Assembly (NCBI GenBank): GCA_938034385.1
Contig: CALHLC010000048.1
Coordinates: 39,612-103,611 of the forward strand
DNA length: 64,000 nucleotides
Reading direction: 5' to 3'
Source: an uncultured Bacteriovoracaceae bacterium
Lineage (GTDB): Bacteria; Bdellovibrionota; Bacteriovoracia; Bacteriovoracales; Bacteriovoracaceae
In this document: in pieces, positions 51,869-60,671 of the stretch
How positions within the stretch are numbered: the first letter of the stretch is position 1
Layout of the letters: each line of letters begins with the position of its first letter
Made by a program: the position numbers and the translations under genes
The notes under the pieces: model-generated
Told to the model about the DNA's origin: nothing
What the model saw: the letters and a program-made list of their open reading frames with translations, nothing else
Database searches by the model: none

Positions 51869-53347
51869 ATGAAATTTATACTTTTGAGCATGATTTTTTC
51901 TTTTTATTCATTTGGAAGTGTTTACAAGATTCTTAATGATCCTATTGAAGCATTATCTGCCAGATTTGCAATTACAAAAAATGCTAGGAACTCAATTTAT
52001 AGCTCTAAGTTCATCTTTCATGCTGATGATACCGGAATGGCCTCTTTAGCTTTATTAAGAGCTCAAAAGAGGTTAATGAATAACCCTGATATTAGGTTAA
52101 TTTTCGATGGTGGGGGAAAAATAATGGGGACTGATGTGCCTGCTGAAGTTTTACTTCATTTAGAAGAAGAAGGTATTCAAGTAAAATTTTTCAATAATTT
52201 AAATGATAAAAAGACTCTTGTAGGTAATAGACTTAAGGGAAGAAAATTAAGAGCTAGAATGCATGATAAGTTATTTATTGTTGATGGAGAGTATCTTTTG
52301 ACAGGTGGGAGAAATATTGAAGGAACATACTTTTCAGTTGCTGATAAAGGCACTTATGTAGATAGAGATGTACTTGTAACTGGTCAGCCTGTGATGGATG
52401 CTCAAGCACATTTTTTAAAATACTGGAATTCACCAATTACAACTAAAGCAAGTTTTTCATTAGGAACAAGAACATATTGCTTGAGAAAATACAAAACATT
52501 ACATTTGAAAAATTGTAAGGAAAAAATGGCTCAAGTTGGTAAGTTGATGTTAGACACTCAAGAAGAAAAAATTAATGGACTAATGAGCAAATTTAAAATT
52601 TCAAAAGATTATATTCAAAAAATTAAAGATGAATTAACTAAAGAAGATGTAGCAGTAAAGTTTGTTTCAGATACATTGAATGATGACAACCTCACTTATA
52701 AAAGTATTTTAGGGCCTACGATGTTAGAGCTTGTTTCTAAAGCTAAGAAAAGTATTACTATAGAGTCTCCTTACCTTATTCCTACTCCTAATTTTTCTAA
52801 AGCAGTCGATGCGATTTTAAAAAGAGGAGTGAAAATTAAAATTTTAACAAATTCTCTGTCCTCAATTGATGGGTTTGCTGTTTTTGCTGGTTATGCAAAA
52901 CATAGGAAAGCTCTTATGAGTCTTGGGACTGCTGAGAATAGAATACAAATTTTTGAGTACTATGGTGAAAAGCTTGGAAGTAAACACGGTAAAACAATAC
53001 ATTCAAAATCAATGAGTATTGATGATGAAATAGCGATAATTGGTAGTTATAATCTAGATAAATTATCTGAATATCATAATTCAGAGGTTGCCGTAATGGC
53101 ATGGTCTTCAGAAAAAGCAATTGAATTAAGGCAATTTATAGAAGAGAGAAGAAAATATACTTATCAATTGGGAGATGATGGGATTCCTTGTCCTCCTAAT
53201 ACTTGTAAAATAGATGAAGCAGGAAATTTTACTGGAGGAAAAATTGCTCACCCTTTTGCTGATAAAAAGAAGCTGAAATCTTTAAAGCGTTGGTCAATGG
53301 GATTAAAAATACCTGGAATTGGTCCTTGGCTAGAGAATGTTTTGTGA
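51869..53347 (+). CDS. secreted phospholipase D-like enzyme
   Basis: 492 residues, signal peptide (FILLSMIFSFYSFGSV), two HKD motifs: MHDKLFIVDGEYLLTGG and HSKSMSIDDEIAIIGSYN. This pairing is the PLD catalytic signature, so it cleaves phosphodiesters, probably phospholipid head groups. GGAG precedes the ATG. The last bases overlap the next gene by 4 bp (GTGA), a phospholipase A2. Confidence 0.9.
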   Translation: MKFILLSMIFSFYSFGSVYKILNDPIEALSARFAITKNARNSIYSSKFIFHADDTGMASLALLRAQKRLMNNPDIRLIFDGGGKIMGTDVPAEVLLHLEEEGIQVKFFNNLNDKKTLVGNRLKGRKLRARMHDKLFIVDGEYLLTGGRNIEGTYFSVADKGTYVDRDVLVTGQPVMDAQAHFLKYWNSPITTKASFSLGTRTYCLRKYKTLHLKNCKEKMAQVGKLMLDTQEEKINGLMSKFKISKDYIQKIKDELTKEDVAVKFVSDTLNDDNLTYKSILGPTMLELVSKAKKSITIESPYLIPTPNFSKAVDAILKRGVKIKILTNSLSSIDGFAVFAGYAKHRKALMSLGTAENRIQIFEYYGEKLGSKHGKTIHSKSMSIDDEIAIIGSYNLDKLSEYHNSEVAVMAWSSEKAIELRQFIEERRKYTYQLGDDGIPCPPNTCKIDEAGNFTGGKIAHPFADKKKLKSLKRWSMGLKIPGIGPWLENVL

Positions 53348-53850
53348 GAATTTTCATCATTTTCATATTCATACATACGAGCTTAAATGCGAATACTCTT
53401 TTGGAATCTACTTGCAGGGCAGTAGGTGGAGTTTTAAAAAGTGAAATTACTTGTCCATCTAGCAAAGTAGTCAGAGAGGGAGAGTTTTGTGTCCAAGAAG
53501 ATCCGATAAATAAATCTACAATGTTTTATAATGGTTGTACTTCAAGTGTCCCTGGCTTTTCTGATCTCTTTTTTATGGCCTGCTATTTTCATGATCATTG
53601 TTATCATCACGAGCCTGCAACCACTGGAATGAGTAAAAGAGATTGTGATAAACAACTAGAACGTCAACTTTATGATGTATGTGATAGTATTGGGCATACG
53701 ATGAAGCGGGGATATACATGTAATCAAGTTGCTCGTGCTACTTATTTAGCAGTGAAGTTTGGAGGTGATTCAAGTTGGGAATGCTCCAATACAAAAGCTA
53801 ATTACCCTACTTCAATCAGTAGAGAAGATCATTTACCAGCATTGAGATAA
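53344..53850 (+). CDS. secreted phospholipase A2-like protein
   Basis: About 168 residues. GTG 53344 overlaps the PLD stop and gives a signal peptide (FIIFIFIHTSLNANT); an earlier in-frame ATG at 53290 lies inside PLD. It has NGCTSS and the catalytic-type ACYFHDHCYHH (Cys-x-x-His-Asp-x-Cys-Tyr), as in bacterial and fungal PLA2, plus eight or more cysteines. It removes fatty acids from phospholipids. Together with PLD it may break down prey membranes. Confidence 0.85.
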   Translation: MRIFIIFIFIHTSLNANTLLESTCRAVGGVLKSEITCPSSKVVREGEFCVQEDPINKSTMFYNGCTSSVPGFSDLFFMACYFHDHCYHHEPATTGMSKRDCDKQLERQLYDVCDSIGHTMKRGYTCNQVARATYLAVKFGGDSSWECSNTKANYPTSISREDHLPALR

Positions 53851-53852
53851 AC

Positions 53853-54209
53853 TTATCTTCTTTTTTTTCTAGAAGGTCTATTTTTTTGACTTTCAATGGC
53901 AAGGCTGACTTTGAGTGTTCGACCATCAACTTCTTTACCATCTAAATTCTTGATTGCTTCTTGAGCTTCATTCAAATTAGACATTTGAACAAAAGCAAAG
54001 CCCTTGCTTCTATTTGATTTTTTATCTCGATTGATTCTAACAAAACTTACATATCCATATTTTTTGAACATATTAAGGATATCTTTTTCATCTTTAGCGT
54101 AGATCATATTTCCAATATAGACAGTTGCAGTTGTATCATCTTTTTTCATGTATCCGATAGAAGGGTCTTGGTCTTGATCTCTAAAGTTCTTTCTTGGTCT
54201 GTTTTTCAT
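53853..54209 (-). CDS. RRM-domain RNA-binding protein
   Basis: 118 residues. One RNA-recognition motif: RNP2 VYIGNM and RNP1 KGFAFVQM at the usual spacing. Basic C-terminal tail (RPSRKKRR). Such proteins in bacteria are often cold-induced. The upstream region (54210-54300) shows no clear promoter, and the direct repeats CTTAG are the only motif. Convergent with the PLA2 gene, 2 bp apart. Confidence 0.92.
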   Translation of the reverse strand: MKNRPRKNFRDQDQDPSIGYMKKDDTTATVYIGNMIYAKDEKDILNMFKKYGYVSFVRINRDKKSNRSKGFAFVQMSNLNEAQEAIKNLDGKEVDGRTLKVSLAIESQKNRPSRKKRR

Positions 54210-54365
54210 AATGCACTCACTTTCATGGTTGGGTAATTCTTAGCATTAAAGCTTAGAGATAGGAAAGGATCATCATACTAGGTAATAATTATAGACGAAT
54301 CAAGCAGAAATTACTGTATTTCTAAATACTTAGAAGAGAAAATGAAAAGAGGTATTTCTTAAGAT

Positions 54366-54752
54366 TTAGCATGCTTGGTAGTAAAGGTTTAAAACGGCAA
54401 GAAAACCTACGCCCCAAACGATAGATCTCATTAAGCTTTTATTGTAGATATAGCATAACCCATAAATTATTCTTGAAATGATAAAGACTACAGCACTAGT
54501 ATCTATTATTGTTTGATCTACCTTTAAGTAGTGAGCAATAATTACAGCCGCTGCGAAGGGAGCAAATGCTTCGAAGGAATTATCGTGGGCCCATTTAGCT
54601 CTTTTAGTTTTTCCTTTAGTGGCTTCTAAAATTTCTCGAGGGTTTCTATTGTATTTGGGCTTAAAACCACCTGGAACCGTTAATTTAGCATAAGCTATCC
54701 AAATAATTGGTAAAAAACTAGCAATCAAAACACATATAAATCCAATAGTCAT
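54366..54752 (-). CDS. MAPEG-family membrane protein
   Basis: 128 residues with four helices and the MAPEG-like AKWAHDNSFEAFAPFAAAV motif. MAPEG proteins are membrane glutathione-dependent or related enzymes; bacterial ones are of unknown function. No ribosome site; its promoter is leaderless-type. Confidence 0.85.
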   Translation of the reverse strand: MTIGFICVLIASFLPIIWIAYAKLTVPGGFKPKYNRNPREILEATKGKTKRAKWAHDNSFEAFAPFAAAVIIAHYLKVDQTIIDTSAVVFIISRIIYGLCYIYNKSLMRSIVWGVGFLAVLNLYYQAC

Positions 54753-54758
54753 AAAGAT

Positions 54759-54787
54759 ATTTTGGGTTTGTTTAAGTGAAAGTACAA
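54759..54787 (-). promoter_or_regulatory. promoter of MAPEG gene, probably leaderless
   Basis: Minus strand TTGTAC (54782-54787), 17 bp, CAAAAT (54759-54764), then 6 bases to the ATG at 54752. Confidence 0.55.
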
Positions 54788-54996
54788 GGAGAATTAGATT
54801 ACTTTTAGCCTATATAGAAGAAAGTTGATGATTTAGATGTTAACGTTCGCCTGAAAGAATATAAAGTGAATATGTTTTAGTGATGTCAAATTATAATTAA
54901 CCCTCAATGATTCTTTACTTTATAGGTGAATACTTAACTATTTAGTCTCTTCTCAAACTTTATTTTTTTAATGATAATCAACAGGGGAGATGAGGC

Positions 54997-55126
54997 ATGA
55001 AAATTATGGTAGAAATAAAAAAAATAAAAAAACAAGAATTTGGATCCTATTGAGTTTTATATGAATGATCCTAGAGAAGTTTTGGAGACACAAATTAAAA
55101 CAGATATATATTTACCTATAAAGTAA
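54997..55126 (+). pseudogene. decayed GyrI/AraC effector-domain-like gene
   Basis: A ribosome site (GGGGAGATGAGG) precedes ATG 54997, which opens only 18 codons (MKIMVEIKKIKKQ...). In another frame a segment from about 55028 to 55126 reads FYMNDPREVLETQIKTDIYL and ends in PIK, the usual ending of GyrI-like small-molecule-binding domains. Start and end are present but about 100 middle residues are missing, so this is an internally deleted remnant. The rest of 54753-55136 is AT-rich and shows nothing else. Confidence 0.5.
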
Positions 55127-55136
55127 GGAGTAAGAG

Positions 55137-55766
55137 ATGAGTATAGTTGATGATATGAATTGGAGATATGCAACAAAGGAATTTGATAGTTCAAAAAAAT
55201 TAAGTAAAGAGCAATTAGATGGAGTTTTGGAGTCGTTACGATTATCAACCTCTTCATTTGGTTTACAAACATGGAAGTTTTTAGTTATAGAAAATGACTC
55301 TATTAGAAAAGAGCTTTTAGAGCATAGCTGGAATCAGAAACAAGTAGTTGAAGCTTCTCATGTTTTAGTATTATGTATTCCAACTGATTTTGGAGCTGAT
55401 CATATTCAAAGATTTATTGAATCTACTGCTCAAGTCAGAGGAGAAACTCTTGAGAGTTTAGATGGTTATAAAAAAATGATGGAAGGTTTTGTTTCTAGAA
55501 AAGATGAAACTGCTCTAAATATATGGATGACTAATCAAGTTTATATTTCACTAGGACATTTACTTACGGCTTGTGCTGCTATGAAGATTGATGCTTGTCC
55601 AATGGAAGGGTTTATCTCCAAGGAGTATGATAGAATTCTAGGCTTGGAAGAAAAGAACTTAAAGTCAGTCTTAGTTTGTCCTATTGGATTTAGAAGTGAA
55701 AATGATAAGTATGCAACTGCCCCTAAAGTTAGGTTTCCAAGAGAAGAACTATTTATTCATATTTAA
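55137..55766 (+). CDS. NAD(P)H nitroreductase-family flavoprotein
   Basis: 209-residue FMN-dependent reductase (NfsB/NfnB type): MNWRYATKEFD, RLSTSSFGLQTWKFLV, and late ACAAMKIDACPMEGF and PIGFRSENDKYA. AAGGAG precedes the ATG. It lies directly downstream of the decayed GyrI-like gene. Reduces nitroaromatics or quinones; the physiological substrate is unknown. Confidence 0.92.
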   Translation: MSIVDDMNWRYATKEFDSSKKLSKEQLDGVLESLRLSTSSFGLQTWKFLVIENDSIRKELLEHSWNQKQVVEASHVLVLCIPTDFGADHIQRFIESTAQVRGETLESLDGYKKMMEGFVSRKDETALNIWMTNQVYISLGHLLTACAAMKIDACPMEGFISKEYDRILGLEEKNLKSVLVCPIGFRSENDKYATAPKVRFPREELFIHI

Positions 55767-55783
55767 TAAAACCTGGAGTTTAA

Positions 55784-56548
55784 TTGATTGAGAACAGGTT
55801 GTACATTTTTTTATTCGTTCTATGTCTATGTAGCATTTTTGAGTTTTTTCTTTCATATCGAGAGAGAAAACTCTCTCGAATAAAGAGGTGGCCTCATAAT
55901 TTATTGATCATTCTCATAAGTACTTTGATGTTAAAAGTCTCGCTTCCTGCTGGATTGGTTGCTATCTCTACATTTGCTGAACAAAAAGTCTTAGGATTAT
56001 TTCATTGGTTTATAATTGATTCTTCAGTAGAGTTTGCAATGAGTATTGTTTTATTAGACTTAGCCATTTATTGGCAACATAGAATCTTTCATGAAGTAAA
56101 TGTTTTCTGGAAACTGCATAGAGTTCATCATAGTGATATTGACCTTGATGCAACATCAGCTTTAAGGTTCCATCCTATTGAAATGATATTCTCAATGTTT
56201 TACAAAGTAATTTTAGTTTTGATTTTAGGGTTATCCGTTGAAAGTATTTTAGTATTTGAAATTATTCTAAGTTCTATGGCGATTTTTAATCATTCGAATT
56301 TATATCTTCCGATTTGGCTTGAGCGAGGTTTAAGATTTTTTATCGTCACACCACAAATGCATATTATTCACCATAGTATTGATCAAACTGAGTCAGATAC
56401 AAATTATGGTTTCAATTTATCTATTTGGGATAAGGTGTTTGGAACTTATACTTCAGAATTTAAAAGTTCTGGAACTATTGGGAATTCAAAGTTTAGAAGT
56501 ATCAAAGATCACAGTATTATTCATCTTTTAAAGCAACCATTCCTATGA
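55784..56548 (+). CDS. sterol desaturase/fatty acid hydroxylase-family membrane protein
   Basis: 254 residues with several membrane helices and the di-iron histidine boxes: WQHRIFHEV, HRVHHSD and HIIHHS. This family hydroxylates or desaturates lipids. TGGAG lies before the TTG start at 55784. It ends with a 4-bp overlap with the next gene, so the two may act together. Confidence 0.9.
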   Translation: MIENRLYIFLFVLCLCSIFEFFLSYRERKLSRIKRWPHNLLIILISTLMLKVSLPAGLVAISTFAEQKVLGLFHWFIIDSSVEFAMSIVLLDLAIYWQHRIFHEVNVFWKLHRVHHSDIDLDATSALRFHPIEMIFSMFYKVILVLILGLSVESILVFEIILSSMAIFNHSNLYLPIWLERGLRFFIVTPQMHIIHHSIDQTESDTNYGFNLSIWDKVFGTYTSEFKSSGTIGNSKFRSIKDHSIIHLLKQPFL

Positions 56549-56892
56549 ATTCAAATTTAAAGTATAAAATTCTCATTGCATCACCTTTTATCATTAGTTT
56601 CATTTATCATTTATTAACCATTGTTTTTCCTGGGTTTGGGGAACCTTCACCTTTTAATCGCCATTTATTATTTCTTTTTATTAATTCTTGTATGGCATTC
56701 TTGGCCTTAAGTGGAAGAAAAATATTTATTTATGTTTTGGGAGTATTACTTATCCAACAGGTTTATTCTCATGGCCACGCTCTTTATTATAAATGGTTTG
56801 ATCAATCTAGAGTTGACTATTATTCTTTAGTGATTTGCTTGGGCCTTCCTATTTTTTTCTACCTTCTCATTAAATCTAAAATTTTTAAATAG
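56545..56892 (+). CDS. small membrane protein, unknown function
   Basis: 115 residues with three to four hydrophobic segments. It starts by ATGA overlap with the sterol-desaturase-like gene, so it is likely co-translated. No family recognised. Confidence 0.65.
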   Translation: MNSNLKYKILIASPFIISFIYHLLTIVFPGFGEPSPFNRHLLFLFINSCMAFLALSGRKIFIYVLGVLLIQQVYSHGHALYYKWFDQSRVDYYSLVICLGLPIFFYLLIKSKIFK

Positions 56893-56950
56893 TTTAAGTT
56901 ACTGCTTTTTTATGTAGAATAAAGAGAGCTTATTTTAATAAAGAAGATAT

Positions 56951-59062
56951 ATGAAAAAGATGAATAAAGTAGAAAACGCTGTTGATTTCATTTTGGATCA
57001 ACTTGGTAATGAAATTACATTGGCCTGTCCTCTAGGAGCAGGAAAGCCTAATCATTTATTAAATGCAATTTATCAAAGAGCTAAAAGCAATAGCAATATA
57101 TCCTTAACAATATGTACAGCTCTGACCTTGCAAAGACCTGTTGGAAAAAGTGAATTAGAAACACGGTTTATTAAATCCTTTGATGAGAGAATTTTTGGAG
57201 ATTATCCTGATCTTGATTATGAGCTTGAAAGAAAATCATTGCCTACAAATATCAAAATTTTAGAATTTTATTATCCACCGGGCAAGATGGTCAAAAAACT
57301 TGATGCCCAGAGAAATTACCTTTCTTCAAATTATACTCATGTTTGTAGAGACTTAGTGGACAGAGGAGTGAATCTAGTTGTTCAAATGGTTGCTCAGGAA
57401 AAAGATGAAATAAGTTTGAGTTGTAATGCTGATCTTACAGTTGACTTGGTTCAAAGTTTGAAAAGCACTGGTCAAAATGTTCTTTTAGTTGGCCAGGTGA
57501 ATTCTAATCTTCCGTTTATGTATGGTGATGCATTGTTATCAGAGAATGATTTTGATATTCTTGTTGATCAAAGTGATCATCATTATAAAGTCTTTGGTCC
57601 TCCCAAGCCTTCGATTCCAGATGATGATTATATGATAGGTCTTTATGCAAGCTCTTTAGTAAAAGATGATGGTGAGCTTCAAGTGGGAATTGGGTCATTA
57701 GGTGATGCTGTTATTTATGGGCTTATCTTAAGGCAAAATCAGAACTTAATTTATAATGAAATCCTACAGAGTCTTCCTCAATATAAAGAGTCAGAATTAA
57801 TTATTACAAACTTAGGAGAAACAGGTGAGTTTCTTGAAGGTTTATTTGGTGCCACTGAAATGATGGTCGATGGCTTTATGGAACTTTATAAACATAAAAT
57901 TTTAAAAAAGAAGGTCTACGATCATATCGTGCTACAGCGATTAATTAATGAAGATCTGCTGGAGCCAGATAATATAACTAGCTCTATTATTGATCAATTA
58001 ATTGAAAGAGGTGTAATTAAGCCTATTATCGATGAAAAAGATTTTAAATTTTTAACTAATTGGGGAATTTTAAGAGAAGGTTTAGTTTTTGAGAATAATA
58101 GAATATTCAGCGATGATAAAGAGATCAATACGAATTGGTCAGAAAACAAAGATGAGATCACTAAGTTATGTTTAGGTAAAAAACTAAAAAATGGGAATCT
58201 AATGCATGCAGGATTTTTCCTTGGTCCTACAAATTTTTATCAATGGCTTAAAGAATTACCTGTAGAGGAGAGAAAACTATTTGCAATGAAAAGTGTACTC
58301 AAAGTCAATCAACTTTACGGTCATGAAGTGATTGATCGACTACACAGGAAAAATGCTCGATTTATTAATACTTGCATGATGACTACTTTGTCGGGAGCAC
58401 ATGTATCAGATGGATTAGAAAGTGGGCAGGTTATTAGTGGGGTAGGAGGTCAGTTTAATTTCGTTGCTATGGCCCAAGAACTTCCTGATGGTCATTCAGT
58501 GATTACAATGCGCTCAACAAGAGTGAGTAAAGGCAAGTGTGTTTCCAATTTAGTTTATAATTATGGTCATATTACTGTACCTAGGCATATGAGAGATATA
58601 CTTGTAACTGAATATGGGATTGCCTATTTACGAGGAAAAACGGACGAGGAAATTATTATTGAATTATTAAAAGTTTGTGATAGTAGATTTCAATCTCAGC
58701 TGCTTAACACAGCAAAAAAAAATGGAAAAATTAGAAAAGACTATGAATTACCTAATAGTTTTAAAAATAACTTCCCTGAGAGTTATAAAAAAGCTCTTAA
58801 GAAGTATAAAGAAAATGATATGTTTCCTAAATTTCCTTTTGGAACAGATTTAACAGAAGATGAAATTAGGTTAGGTGGTGCCTTAAAAAGATTAAAGAAA
58901 TCTATGAATCAAGGTCTAATTAGTAAAGCGAAGTTACTTTTAAAAATTCCTTTTATTCGAGTCACTAAGGAGAATTTTAAGATCTTGAGATTGATGGATT
59001 TAGACGAGACATCTGGATTAAGAGAAAAAATTTATCAAAAACTTATTGTAGCTCACTTGTAG
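56951..59062 (+). CDS. acetyl-CoA hydrolase/CoA-transferase family protein
   Basis: 703 residues; CoA-transferase fold of the acetyl-CoA hydrolase/4-hydroxybutyrate CoA-transferase group. N-terminal LACPLGAGKPNHLLNAI, central GIGSLGDAV, and the C-terminal signature SGVGGQFNFVAMAQELPDG and GIAYLRGKTDEE. Transfers or hydrolyses acyl-CoA. The extra length over the usual 430-500 is mostly an inserted middle region. Confidence 0.85.
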   Translation: MKKMNKVENAVDFILDQLGNEITLACPLGAGKPNHLLNAIYQRAKSNSNISLTICTALTLQRPVGKSELETRFIKSFDERIFGDYPDLDYELERKSLPTNIKILEFYYPPGKMVKKLDAQRNYLSSNYTHVCRDLVDRGVNLVVQMVAQEKDEISLSCNADLTVDLVQSLKSTGQNVLLVGQVNSNLPFMYGDALLSENDFDILVDQSDHHYKVFGPPKPSIPDDDYMIGLYASSLVKDDGELQVGIGSLGDAVIYGLILRQNQNLIYNEILQSLPQYKESELIITNLGETGEFLEGLFGATEMMVDGFMELYKHKILKKKVYDHIVLQRLINEDLLEPDNITSSIIDQLIERGVIKPIIDEKDFKFLTNWGILREGLVFENNRIFSDDKEINTNWSENKDEITKLCLGKKLKNGNLMHAGFFLGPTNFYQWLKELPVEERKLFAMKSVLKVNQLYGHEVIDRLHRKNARFINTCMMTTLSGAHVSDGLESGQVISGVGGQFNFVAMAQELPDGHSVITMRSTRVSKGKCVSNLVYNYGHITVPRHMRDILVTEYGIAYLRGKTDEEIIIELLKVCDSRFQSQLLNTAKKNGKIRKDYELPNSFKNNFPESYKKALKKYKENDMFPKFPFGTDLTEDEIRLGGALKRLKKSMNQGLISKAKLLLKIPFIRVTKENFKILRLMDLDETSGLREKIYQKLIVAHL

Positions 59063-59068
59063 TTTAAA

Positions 59069-59455
59069 TTATTTTATGGGTGAACAAATTTCAATTATGA
59101 AACCATTAATATCTTTTATGTATGCGACATCTTGTCCCCAAGATTTCCGAGTAGGTTTTGAAAGAGAATAAGCACCATTTTTAATAGCTTGTTGATATGA
59201 CTTTTGAACGTTCTCTGAAATAAACCCTATTTCTACTCCTGGAGGATTTTGATCACTATCTACAGGATTGTATTTAAATCCATGACTTTTTGCAGTTTTG
59301 TGATCAACAAATCCAAGTTTAGTGTCACCAGTAACCATCTCACCATAATCTTTACTTGGATGAAGAAAACCTATTTCTAAAGAAAAAGCATCTTTGTAAA
59401 AAATCATTGTTTTTTCAACATCATCAACATAGAAAAGTGTATAACCTAGTTTCAT
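59069..59455 (-). CDS. VOC-family (glyoxalase-like) protein
   Basis: 128 residues, one glyoxalase/bleomycin-resistance fold: YTLFYVDDVEKTMIFYKDAF, GEMVTGDTKLGFV, PGVEIGF and a final INGFIIEIC with the metal glutamate. Strong AGGAGG ribosome site. Convergent with the CoA-transferase. Substrate unknown. Confidence 0.9.
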   Translation of the reverse strand: MKLGYTLFYVDDVEKTMIFYKDAFSLEIGFLHPSKDYGEMVTGDTKLGFVDHKTAKSHGFKYNPVDSDQNPPGVEIGFISENVQKSYQQAIKNGAYSLSKPTRKSWGQDVAYIKDINGFIIEICSPIK

Positions 59456-59463
59456 TAATCCTC

Positions 59464-60519
59464 CTAGATCTTATATAACCATTTTTTTGAATGTTTTGTT
59501 TTATCTCTGTGAGTATTTTCTAAATATGTTCTCAGTTTCATTGCAATGGGATGTTTATCAAATTTGATTCTTTGAATGTCTGAGCTTTTTGAATCTTCAA
59601 TTCCAATTTCAGCTAATGGTGCAATTGAAGCGGCAGTCCCTGTGGCAAAAATTTCAGAAATTGAACCATTTTTTGATTTTTTAATTAGTCCATCAAGAGT
59701 TAGGTTTTCTTCTTGAACCTCTAGACCTAAAGAAGGTGCTAGTTCTAAGATGCTTCTTCTTGTAATTCCGTGAAGAATGGTTCCTTCTAATTTCGGGGTT
59801 TTTATAATACCGTTTTCGACATAGAAAAAATTCATTCCCCCCAGCTCTTCTATTTGACTCTTTTCAAGAGCATCAAGGTACATGACTTGATCAAACCCTT
59901 TAGAGTAAGCATATTCAAGGGCCGGAATACTGAGAGCGTAATTAGCACTAGTTTTTGCTTCCCCACATCCATTTTGAAATGCTCTTGTGAACTTTTTATT
60001 TACAAGAATTTTTTGACCTTGAGAGTTTTTACTAAAATAATTTCCAACAATTGAACTCATAATAATAAACTTGAATTTTTTTGAGCTTCTAACTTTTATA
60101 ACTGTATCTTGAGCAAAAAGCAGAGGTCTTAAATATAAAGAATGACCTTCAAGTGTTGGGACGTATTTTTTTATTTTTTTTACATAAGCTTTAAGGGCCT
60201 GATTAAAAAAATCTTCATTGATAACATCCATAGACATGATTTGAGCAGACCTTATAAATCTTTTTGAATGTAAGTCACTTCGGAAAACACCAACTTCAGA
60301 TTCATTTAGATAATAGGCCTTCATCCCTTCAAAGATAGATTGTCCATAATGAAGAGCACTGAAAAATGGAGAAAAGGGTAGCGAATCAGTATTACTAATA
60401 TGAATTTCTTTTTCGTCTCCTAAGTCACTCCAGGCAATAATTGGAAGATTAGCGCTTCCAAAGCTAGGATTTTCAGGATATTGGAACTTTACTTCACTAG
60501 AGGTATCAATTATTTTCAT
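59464..60519 (-). CDS. ilvE: branched-chain amino acid aminotransferase
   Basis: 351-residue PLP fold-type IV transaminase that interconverts Leu/Ile/Val and their keto acids. Visible: GQSIFEGMKAY, RSDLHSKRF, PLP lysine in GCGEAKTSANYAL, EELGGMNFFYV and LEGTILHGITRRSILELA, with GTAASI near the end. The length matches the BCAT subgroup. Upstream TAGGT gives a weak ribosome site. The VOC gene follows after 8 bp. Confidence 0.93.
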   Translation of the reverse strand: MKIIDTSSEVKFQYPENPSFGSANLPIIAWSDLGDEKEIHISNTDSLPFSPFFSALHYGQSIFEGMKAYYLNESEVGVFRSDLHSKRFIRSAQIMSMDVINEDFFNQALKAYVKKIKKYVPTLEGHSLYLRPLLFAQDTVIKVRSSKKFKFIIMSSIVGNYFSKNSQGQKILVNKKFTRAFQNGCGEAKTSANYALSIPALEYAYSKGFDQVMYLDALEKSQIEELGGMNFFYVENGIIKTPKLEGTILHGITRRSILELAPSLGLEVQEENLTLDGLIKKSKNGSISEIFATGTAASIAPLAEIGIEDSKSSDIQRIKFDKHPIAMKLRTYLENTHRDKTKHSKKWLYKI

Positions 60520-60671
60520 ATGTATTACCTACAATAGCTTAGAATCACCTCTTGAGATAGTTAAAAATCGGTTAATTTTACTCTAGTGATTGATGCTAAA
60601 TATGATTGAATTTTTTAATAAAAATATGCTAGAAAATGATTTAAATAAATTCATAAATACAAAGGTGAGCT

